Source: Heliocidaris tuberculata (lineage: Eukaryota > Echinodermata > Echinoidea > Camarodonta > Echinometridae). From it: DNA of 64,000 nt. A program made the translations under genes and the position numbers. This document shows positions 56,330-64,000 of this stretch, in pieces. The notes beneath the pieces are model-generated. The model did not search any database and was not told the DNA's origin. It worked only from the letters and a program-made list of their open reading frames with translations. The stretch spans positions 17,948,743 through 18,012,742 of the forward strand of contig CM046836.1 in assembly GCA_025618425.1 (NCBI GenBank). The letters run 5' to 3'. Every line of letters starts with the position of its first letter. Within the stretch, counting starts at the first letter, position 1.

Positions 56330-57165
56330 TATTCAAAACATTAGGTATGATGAATAGACTGAAAAATATTATTCCATTGAATGTCCTTCTTAGTTTGTAT
56401 TATACCATGCTATATTTTATGGAAAAAGTTGTGCTGATTGTCATCTGAATAGATGAAAATAACTCCAAAATCATGCAATAAGAATGATATCACATTCGTA
56501 ACCTTTAACACATACGGCTCCATTATTTACAAAATTTAAGTTATTGACTGTAGATGAAATTAATAAACAACAAATTTCCATTCTTAAGTATTCTTACTGC
56601 AAGAATCTCTTGCCAATTTTTTAATTAGAAAATCGTTTTATACAAAATTAATCATTCACCAGTCGTTCTACCAGACAAGCCAATAATATCTTTATCCCAA
56701 ATTTTAAATATAAGTTCTCAAGTAATACAATCAAATATGCCGACCCAAGTTATGGAACTCTCTACCTGAAGAAATGTTGTCCCGAACTCTCATCGTTTAA
56801 AAGAAAATATCAACTGTATTTCCTGAAACTTTGATACTTTTCTTTTTGCCTCTCTTTGTTATGTCCTTTTGTTGTTGCATTTGATGTATAATAAGTTTTC
56901 GTATTCCATTGTTCTGAACAAAAATGTACATTATGTTCTGAAGTTTTAACTATATCTTAATGTTTTGGGTGATTGACCCTTGAAAGGTCATATGGCCTTA
57001 GTCAATCTCCCCCCCCCCCCACCACCACCCCACATTTTGATTTGTTCTGCAGCTTTTCACCTACTTTTCTAGTTTGTATATGTATATACTTGATCCTGAT
57101 GTGTTTTTTTCAATCAATTTGTGGAAATAAATGAACTGACCTGAACTGACCTGAACTGAACTGAA
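56330..57165 (+). pseudogene. Degenerate LINE 3' end (CR1/Jockey/L2 group)
   Basis: Around 56750-56845 two plus-strand frames together give WNSLPEEMLSRTL and ELSSFKRKYQLYFLKL followed by TGA. This is the standard ending (W-N-SLPEE...L-SFKRKL...) of CR1/Jockey/L2-group ORF2 proteins. A 3' UTR with a C-tract (57010) runs to a tail of GAACTGACCTGAACTGACCT repeats at 57132-57165. Upstream coding sequence is too decayed to follow. Confidence 0.65.
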
Positions 57166-57379
57166 TATTGCTTGCTAGTATTGTTATGATAACTTCTGCT
57201 GGCCCATTGTTTAAATGAATAATTGATGATATTATTTGGATATTTGATCATTTGATATGAGTGAACAGTAGCGGTTAACTATAACAACAAAGTCTTGTAC
57301 AAGCTGAAACGGATTACCATCGAATGGCTGATAATGAATTCTTAAATTCTTTTAACATGGGATTGAACATGTACATGTA

Positions 57380-58271
57380 TTAAAGGGGAATTAACCTCAA
57401 AATATTAATGTGCTTATATTCAAAGATGTAATCAATTCCTTCTTGTTGTCCTACGTAGTTTTGCATTAAGATATACGAGATGGGTATAAATCAAGATTTT
57501 CTCAGCAAAATTTATCGTCTGCTAGCAATACCTGGGGGCTGCCATTTTCTTGATGTGTACATAAAGATATTTTTAATCCGAATGCAAAATTGTCTTTCTT
57601 CCTGATACAAAATCCCATTTGAAATTTGAAATATTTAAGAGAATATACATATATTCTAAAAACGAAAATGTATTTTATATTTCTTTGAAAATTACTATTT
57701 TACTAAATATAAATCTATTTTCTGGATACTATGACGTACGCGACGGAGCAAATTAATTCAAATTTATGGATGATAACTTTACCGAGCATCAGTAGTGACA
57801 AACTATGCATTCACCTGCTTTGAGATAATGGATTTCAATAGTCAGAATGCGCGTTGTATAAATTATGTTCTGCTCTGCCAGGCAAGCCCAAGAAATCGAT
57901 TTCTATTTAGCAAAACCAGAGAATTTAAAAAGAAATCTATAAATTTCAAATTTTAGAATATATGTATACACCTGTTATGTATTTTCCATCATATATGGGG
58001 ATTTTTTGTAATGAAGAGAAGCAATTTAGCTCTAGGATTACAAATATCTTCCTGACCGGAACGGTTCCCAATGGTTCATGTACAACTCCATATCATCAAG
58101 AAAATGACAGCCCCCATGTAAACTGTTAGCAGATGATACCGTGTGCTAGAATGTCTTGATTTAAACCCTTTTCTGATATTTTATTTCTAAAGTGATACAG
58201 GCCAATGATTAAGAATATATTACACCTTTGAACATAAGTACATTTATATTCATGGGTTAATTCTCCTTTAA
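57380..58271. mobile_element. Foldback element, about 890 bp
   Basis: The ends TTAAAGGGGAATTAACC and GGGTTAATTCTCCTTTAA are inverted. Inner blocks are also inverted: GGGGGCTGCCATTTTCTTGA near 57535 and TCAAGAAAATGACAGCCCCC near 58097. No open frame; non-autonomous. Confidence 0.75.
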
Positions 58272-58684
58272 CTTTAGTATCTATCAACAACAGTAGAGTG
58301 TTCATTTACTTGACTATCAAAAAAGGTTAGTGAGAAGTGTAAGAGAACACTTCCAAAATAAACCCCAAATCTATACGTAGACCTTCATTGGCTTTATATC
58401 ATTGTATTGGATTTTCACATAGATTACCTTACAGGCAAGTAGTCAGTTGGTAATTAGCGTTAGGAACACAATGAAAAAGATAAATTATGGAATAATTGTT
58501 GGTTCTAATTATGGTTTACATATCAATAACGAAAGAAATCATATTTTTTGACTCGTAAAAAGCAAATTTGTTGCATTGTCTCTTCCAGCGATCTGCTTTC
58601 TCAACCAAATTTCATATTACTGATTATTGTAACTATTATCATGAGTCAACATGATAACTATTTTATGTTGTAGTTATCAGGCCC
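58272..58684. other. Intergenic, no gene recognised
   Basis: No supported feature. Confidence 0.45.
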
Positions 58685-59145
58685 TGCGAATTTGATTTCA
58701 TTCTGGCTATAAAACTTGGTCGCTTGTCAAGCTTTCTATGCTTGTGTGTGATGACCGACTTTTATGTTGCTCCTCCATCCACCCCCCCCCCCCGCCCTTT
58801 CCTCCCCCCCCCCCCCCCCCACCCCCTCTTTTTTCTTTTTTCCCTCCAATCAAGCTCAGCGGTCTAGGAATGTTATCTTTTTTTCTTTTTTATATTTACT
58901 TATTTCCTTTCTATATATTTATTATGTACTATTATGTATTATGCACTAAGGGCACCCTCGCCCCAAGCTTTTGCTTTCAGAGGTGTGTCCTCCAACTATA
59001 TATGTACCACATTAATGTGTAATTTGTCATATTTTTATTAAAAGTACAATGTACATTATTTTGTTTCTTTTATTACTCTGTACACTTATATTGAAAGTTG
59101 GAAATAAATGTCATTGAATTGAAGGAAAAAAAATTGAATTGATAT
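58685..59145 (+). repeat. Retroelement 3' UTR-like repeat with C-tracts
   Basis: Contains C13 and C18 runs (58783, 58806), GCACCCTCGCCCCAAGCTTT and AAATGTCATTGAATTGAAGG followed by an A-run and ATTGAATTGA. This looks like a LINE 3' end with a TTGAA-type tail. No coding part was recognised. Confidence 0.4.
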
Positions 59146-59540
59146 GATACAGAAAATCGCAAGTATTTGAGGTGCACCGCCAACAACGTATTGTTTGAAT
59201 GGTTTTGTTTATGTATAATGGATTTCCGTTCGATACTAAATTTTGTCGTAAGTTTTTTAAGTATTTTGTTTTAACGGTGCATTTTGAGACAAACTTTTCG
59301 TAAGTACCTTAAGATTCATCTGCTTCAAACTTAAAATGATCATATTAGTTCTCATGTTTAAAAAAACCTTCCTTGTTTATTTTAAAGAATTGTACACAAT
59401 AGTTATAAATAGAACATACATTATGCACTAATATCTCATCTTTAATTTTTTTCCAGTACTAAAAAGATCAATACCTACTACCATCTGTGCCACCTTTTGA
59501 TTCTCTAGGAACTCAAGATGTCCATGTCTATAATATGAAG

Positions 59541-59771
59541 AGTTTCATTCCAAAAGGGATTAAATCCACTTTTAGGGTTTTCCAGTAAATTAATATTTTT
59601 TAATTTACCACATTTCCTTGTTCACTATTACTTCATTTGTGTATATATGTTAAGGCTATTGCATTAGACCATTTTAATAATGTTTCTAAAAATCTAGCAA
59701 TACATTTCGATTTCTAAGGAATTTTTTGTAATTTTTATTTTCGTGGATGTAATTCCTTTTGGAATGAAACT
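59541..59771. mobile_element. MITE with 29-bp terminal inverted repeats, about 231 bp
   Basis: AGTTTCATTCCAAAAGGGAT with TAAATCCAC at the left (59541-59569) faces GTGGATGTAATTCC with TTTTGGAATGAAACT at the right (59743-59771). The interior is AT-rich and non-coding. Confidence 0.8.
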
Positions 59772-60272
59772 GTAGTCGATAGTCTTTTCCGGGTGTTTAA
59801 AACGACTTCCTCATGTGAAATTAAATAGGAAACACATCAATATTGCTGGCAGAGTGAACATTTCATCTGATTAAGAAGAGATCTAACTGATCATGAAGTG
59901 ATGGCCGACCTGTGAGCTGTTTCATAAACTTTCTCTGCGCTTCTCATTTGACTTGCAAGTTAAACGTACCACTATCGATACGTCATAGTAAACACATCAT
60001 AAAATATGATATATGACAACCCTGTTACCATGGTTACAACTGCAGTTCTCCAAACTTTAGGAAACTAAGTTTAAAAAAAATGAAGAAGAAGAAGAAGAAG
60101 ATGGTGGTGGTGAAGGGAGGTGGATACTGTTATTGTTAAAACTGTTTAGAAGAGGCGAGAGGTAACGTTTTTGTGTGCGCTAAAATAGCACAAGTGCTAC
60201 AAGGAAACAGTTGTATTACATAGTACAACTGCAAAGTTACAACTATTTTGTTCGGAGTTCTGTGTAAGATAT
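59772..60272. other. Intergenic, (GAA)n tract
   Basis: No gene was supported. A GAAGAAGAAGAAGAAGATGG run is at 60081-60105. Confidence 0.5.
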
Positions 60273-60864
60273 TTAAAGGGCAATCCAACCTTGGAAATAA
60301 GATGATTTGTGTGAAAGCAGAAAAATAAGAAAAACAGGATGGTGAAAGTTTGAAAGAAATCGGACAAGGACTAAGAAAGTTATTGATGTTTGAAAAATGA
60401 GATCACTATATCTATGCGAATCTCAAATTGGCAATTTGGTGAGTCAATTGTGACATTTTTGTGGACAACTCTCCCATTTGTCGTACACAAAAATATCATT
60501 AATTTGCGGTTTTCTTCGAGGCGCTTTTACCCTCGAGGCAGTGCTCAAAATATGTTGGAGATAGCATATTGTTACAGGTCCTCATGAACGAAAAAATCCT
60601 ACTGAGTAATGCATTTTGAAAAAAGGTGACATTTTAGCCATTTTGTGTGTTAGAGCGAATGAGGGAGTTGTCCACAGCTACATCACATTGACATTGCCTA
60701 TTCGGCCAATTTGAAATTCCCATATGCATAGTGATTACAACTTTCAAAAATTCATAACTTTCTTATTGCTTGTCTGATTTCATTCAAACTTTCACCAATC
60801 TGCTTCTCTGATTTTTCCTCTTTCTTTCAAAGCAACTTGCTAATAAGGTTGGATTTCCCTTTAA
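60273..60864. mobile_element. Foldback element, about 590 bp
   Basis: The ends TTTAAAGGGCAATCCAACC and GGTTGGATTTCCCTTTAA are inverted. Long inner inverted similarity includes GGTGAAAGTTTGAAAGAAAT facing TTTCATTCAAACTTTCACC, and GTGGACAACTC facing GAGTTGTCCAC. It is related in style to the elements at 49487, 57380 and 63701. Short open frames here are not genes. Confidence 0.8.
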
Positions 60865-61520
60865 GAGTGCTAGAACATACGGCTGAAACTTTAAAAAAGA
60901 TAAAATTAAAATTTAAAAAAATCTTTGATAACAATCGAACAGTTTTTGTACTAATGCCTAATGATAAGCATAAAATAAAATAAAAGTAAGCATGAGAATG
61001 GGAACTCACAGAAATGTTTAAGAAAATCAAGCAAAATAAGAAATAAACTACGCTCGTATATGTCATAAGCGTCTGTCTCGTTCGATTCCGTAAAAGCCCG
61101 TTTCACACGAGGGATCATTTGCCTGACATAGGACGGAGTCAGTGACTGGGGGCCCTGAGCAAACAATACTGACAAACATTATTATGCAAAAATAAAGTAA
61201 TGGAATAGGAAGGTTTTAGGGCTTGAGCATAATTATCGCTTCACTTCATGGAAATACTATCTCTTTAATATCCTTTCGGGAAAGGCCATTTTCATTGCGC
61301 AAGAGTGGCAAGTGTAGTGTAAAAATTACGCGGTACCATTATGTCAAAATGTTCTGAGATCTCTCAACAAAAAGAGGAAGACCTTGAATGCCATGCAACT
61401 CCAAAGCAGTGAGCGCCGTTAACACTGACTGACATACAATTGTATTTGCAAGTGACAAGAACAATTTAATAACGAGCGTTCATTCATAAAGTGGAAGTGG
61501 TGACGCGGCGTTGTGGTAGC
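60865..61520. other. Upstream region of the receptor-like gene
   Basis: No coding feature was recognised. It may contain control sequence for the gene starting at 61657. Confidence 0.4.
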
Positions 61521-61530
61521 CATATAAACA
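61521..61530 (+). promoter_or_regulatory. Candidate TATA box
   Basis: CATATAAACA lies 127 bp upstream of the ATG at 61657. No other core element is certain. Confidence 0.35.
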
Positions 61531-61656
61531 AGACTAGCATACCATTTCGGCGCATTATTACCAGTTGATTATCCTTCATAACTGTTCCTGTTCCGGATTA
61601 TTTTGTAAGGAGTAGTAATAATTAGTGCATAACAAAAATGTTTTCGCGGATTTCTA

Positions 61657-61855
61657 ATGAATATGACGAAGCAGAACGTCTTTTTAATATACATGTATTT
61701 CACGTTCATATCATTCGGAATCGCAATCGGCCAGGGTGATAACTGCGGTGGTTGCAAAGAGAAATATTTCTGTGCCGCATTTGTTAATATTTGTCTTGAG
61801 TGCTCCATATATTGCCCAAACAACGATTATCCACCATGTGGCATCACTTGTGCAG
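61657..61855 (+). CDS. BCMA/TACI-like TNF-receptor-type protein, exon 1 (signal peptide and cysteine-rich domain)
   Basis: The ATG at 61657 is the first after an in-frame TAA at 61630. The first ~25 residues (MNMTKQNVFLIYMYF then TFISFGIAIG) form a signal peptide. A compact eight-cysteine domain follows: CGGC, KEKYF, CAAFVNIC, LEC, SIYC, PNNDYPPC, GITC. From the second Cys the spacing is C-x12-C-x2-C-x3-C-x7-C-x3-C with YF in the x12 loop. Human BCMA has C-x12-C-x2-C-x3-C-x8-C-x3-C, also with YF. The DxL ligand-contact motif of BCMA is absent, and two extra Cys (one in CGGC, one after YF) are present. The exon ends in phase 1 at a GTAAGT donor (61856). Confidence 0.65.
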
Positions 61856-62032
61856 GTAAGTCCTTATCTTAAATTCATGGAGCAATATAGGAACTAGCTT
61901 GGGATGAACCACGTAGTCATGAATGAAAGGAATTTAATATGGATGAAAGTCTATTAAGATATAAAATGAAATATGATTGACTGGTTGAGTCAACCATTTG
62001 TTTTCCCAATGAAGGACTATAAAGAGAGTTCA

Positions 62033-62179
62033 GGGCCCCGTCTAATAAAGAGTTGCGATTGATTCGAATCGATCGCAACTTGAAATCAACGCAACTCCTA
62101 TCTCTTCAGTACACAGTTGCGATTAATTTTAAGTTGCGATCGATTCGAATCAATCGCAACTCTTTATAAGATGGGGCCC
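62033..62179. mobile_element. Palindromic MITE, about 147 bp, in the receptor intron
   Basis: GGGCCCCGTCTAATAAAGAG with TTGCGATTGATTCGAATCGA and TCGCAACTT is inverted at the right end, with three or so differences over about 48 bp. The diverged relative at 43667-43816 shows it is a dispersed family. Confidence 0.85.
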
Positions 62180-63045
62180 AGGTCCACTTAAGAATTGTAG
62201 CACACCCATCTGCAGTTCACAAACAAATGGCTTCGTTCTAAAAAATGAAATTTCACTTCACATATGTTCCAATTAAAAGCAGTTTAGATGACACAAGAAA
62301 TTACAACACCTCTCTCCCCGAAATCGAAGGAACACCTTGAATTTTTGATACGCCTATAAAGATATAAAGAAATGATATCACAGCAATTCTCAATTTTAAG
62401 GGGAAATGAAGCGGTAATCGGCATACTCTGTTTCATTTTACATGGCATGAATTACTTTCGATGGTTATCACATGACTGAAATTGCTTCCGTAAGTAATTT
62501 TCAAGTATAATCTTTATTCCAGGCTCCGGATAACATCGGTAACGCATTTTAATCAGAGAATTTAGCAATCAGGCCTATGAACCTTTGAAAAAAATCTCTT
62601 TTATCATCAACCAATGAATTTGCTAGGTTTATTGAGGTTTTTGGATGTTCCTGAATGAAGACATTATGAAAACATGGCAATTCACAGGTTAAACAAACTA
62701 TCGCAACATTTGGGTTCATTTTCTAAGTAGAATTAACTTAATATTCTTTTTCTTTTAACCCTCTGAACATGCTGAACGGTATCTAAACATATTGATGTAA
62801 ATAATCTTGTAAAGTAAGATGAGAACGATACATTACCTTAGATTATTTCGCAACTGCACTTGAATTACACTGGAGTCGACATAATTATTTAAGACTTTAT
62901 TTTTTCTATCTGATTGGAATAGCAGTATTTTGTTTATTCCACTGATTCGTAATCTTGGTGCTTACATCTGCCATATTAGACATAATGAGTTTTGATTTGG
63001 CTTCTCTTTAGTTATGAATATGAATATTTTTATATTTGATTACAG

Positions 63046-63122
63046 GTTTCCGATCTGGAATCTTTAGGGTAGATTGCACTTTAAACGTTGGAGTGAATCC
63101 ATCACAACCATATGCCTACTAA
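63046..63122 (+). CDS. Alternative terminal exon of the receptor-like gene (predicted secreted form)
   Basis: A TTTTTATATTTGATTACAG acceptor ends at 63045. Joined to exon 1 in phase 1, the exon reads GFRSGIFRVDCTL and NVGVNPSQPYAY, then TAA at 63120. An AATAAA lies 116 bp further on. The joined product would be 91 residues: a signal peptide, the cysteine-rich domain and a short tail with one Cys, and no membrane anchor. The acceptor, open phase, stop and poly(A) signal fit together, but nothing in the 25-residue tail can be matched to a family. Confidence 0.4.
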
Positions 63123-63237
63123 GCAGAGTGGGCATATCCTATCAATATTGATGAATTTTTGTACCGACCCCTTCAATCATCATGTGCTTTGTTTTGTCAT
63201 ACCGAATTTTATTGTCCCAAAGTAATTTTTTCATGGA

Positions 63238-63243
63238 AATAAA
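63238..63243 (+). terminator. Candidate polyadenylation signal
   Basis: AATAAA in GGAAATAAAAACATTTTG, placed after the stop of the alternative terminal exon and 87 bp before the next acceptor. Confidence 0.45.
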
Positions 63244-63330
63244 AACATTTTGCAAAATCACTAATGCGCTAATATTGGTTTAATCTCAACGCCTTATCTT
63301 CCATTTCATTTCTCTGTATGCAAATAACAG

Positions 63331-63584
63331 CTTTCAATATGCCTGCCTTCAACGCCACACTGTCATCAATACCGTTCACGGAGCCGACAACTGCGGGAGA
63401 GGGGCTGGCCAACAGCTCAACGATCAAGCCCGTCTCCTCTTCTCCAGCGTACTCTACAACCATCATGACCATGAAAGCGAACACAATGGGGGCAGAAAGC
63501 AGCAACAGAGTGCTAGTGGTCACATTGTCAGTATTCGGAGGCCTGATGGTTATGATGGCGGGGTGTCAGCAGTGGTATTTGTGA
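63331..63584 (+). CDS. Stalk and transmembrane exon of the receptor-like gene (predicted membrane form), probable frameshift
   Basis: A pyrimidine-rich stretch and AATAACAG precede 63331. The joined phase is correct (G|CT gives Ala), continuing FNMPAFNATLSS, then a Ser/Thr/Pro-rich stalk with N-glycosylation sites NAT and NSS. It then enters a hydrophobic helix (VLVVTLSVFGGLMVMMAG). As read, the frame runs into CQQWYL and TGA at 63582. In the frame one base away, beginning at the GGGG at 63560-63563, the helix would continue VSAVVFVIYRKRTGRR, a normal membrane exit with a basic stop-transfer. A donor-like GTAAAC lies at 63591. The frameshift may be a real lesion, an assembly error or part of an unseen splice pattern. 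Later exons would be outside the window. Confidence 0.55.
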
Positions 63585-63700
63585 TTTACCGTAAACGAAC
63601 AGGAAGAAGGATTTGTTCTTGTTAACATTGTTCTGTTACGTCCCAATTGACTGATAATCAGAGTAGGGTATGGTAGAAATTGGTAAAATGGTAAATGGTA

Positions 63701-64000
63701 AAAAGTCCACCCTGGTATTATTGATTTGAATAGAAGAAGAAAAATGAGAGAAACAGATTAGTTTGAGCACAATCCGTAAGAAATAAGAAAGTTATGAATT
63801 TTTGAAATTGTAATCAATCAAATACAAATAACTCCGTGACGTATCTTGCGAGCTCCTCTCCCATTTACTCAGTACAGAAAATCTCATAAATTTTCATTTT
63901 CTTAGTTTTTGATTAAGGAATAGATTTGTTTCATACAGGTTTTGTGTAAAAACATATGAGCAATGATTATATCTATGATGCATGTATATGACTGAATATT
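63701..64000. mobile_element. Left half of a foldback MITE, cut by the window end
   Basis: AAAAGTCCACCCTGGTATTA, AAGAAAGTTATGAATTTTTG, CTCCGTGACGTATCTTGCGA and GCTCCTCTCCCATTTACTC match the left arm of 49487-50030 in order. The right arm is beyond the window. Confidence 0.75.

Larger units (their letters stand above)
61856..63330 (+). other. Intron region of the receptor-like gene
   Basis: Bounded by the donor at 61856 and the acceptor at 63330, with an alternative terminal exon at 63046. It carries the MITE 62033-62179. The remainder is AT-rich with no coding signal. Confidence 0.5.

Overview
The window looks like sea urchin (Echinoidea) nuclear DNA. It is AT-rich, gene-poor and packed with nested repeats. 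The best lineage marker is a short histone H1 N-terminus at 38029-38103 that closely resembles sea urchin H1. A spliced, animal-type NAA60 gene, Tx1/L1-type LINEs and many foldback MITEs agree with this. No rRNA, intact tRNA, CRISPR or bacterial-type operon was seen.

Layout. 1-5.8 kb: an inverted duplication of a promoter/first-exon segment (arms near 2.2-2.66 and 5.05-5.39 kb), bounded on both sides by clusters of a TTTAAACAAC-like motif. 7.0-8.0 kb: a ~150-bp tandem repeat. 8.9-10.0 kb: the first two recognisable coding exons of NAA60, minus strand. 12.2-17.0 kb: a satellite array built from three monomer classes (about 280 bp per higher-order unit), interrupted by a MITE, a 1.45-kb TTAA-flanked DNA transposon and a repeat carrying 147-bp tandem units. 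17.7-28.1 kb (plus) and 28.3-38.1 kb (minus): two near-complete Tx1/L1-type LINEs placed tail to tail. Each has ORF1 and ORF2 separated by an unusually long ~4.7-kb spacer, and each carries the same 45-bp histone H1-derived segment at its 5' end. 38.4-40.3 kb: an older LINE 3' end split by a 908-bp TTGGGTAA-rich element. 40.5-46.2 kb: minisatellites, microsatellites and poly(G/C)-containing repeats. 46-61 kb: LINE remnants, tRNA-derived SINE fragments, foldback elements and a second ~150-bp tandem repeat.

61.5-63.6 kb: a candidate immune-type gene on the plus strand. A signal peptide and one eight-cysteine domain, with spacing very close to the BCMA/TACI class of TNF-receptor cysteine-rich domains, are spliced in the same phase to either of two downstream exons. 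One ends quickly and is followed by a polyadenylation signal, predicting a secreted form. The other encodes a Ser/Thr-rich stalk and a transmembrane helix, predicting a membrane form, and seems to contain a one-base frameshift inside the helix.

The most unusual signals are the H1-tagged long-spacer LINE pair, the BCMA-like receptor with apparent soluble/membrane terminal exons, the three-monomer higher-order satellite, and tandem repeats that carry perfect DR1-type nuclear receptor sites in several units. All gene models come from reading the sequence alone; no database search was possible.
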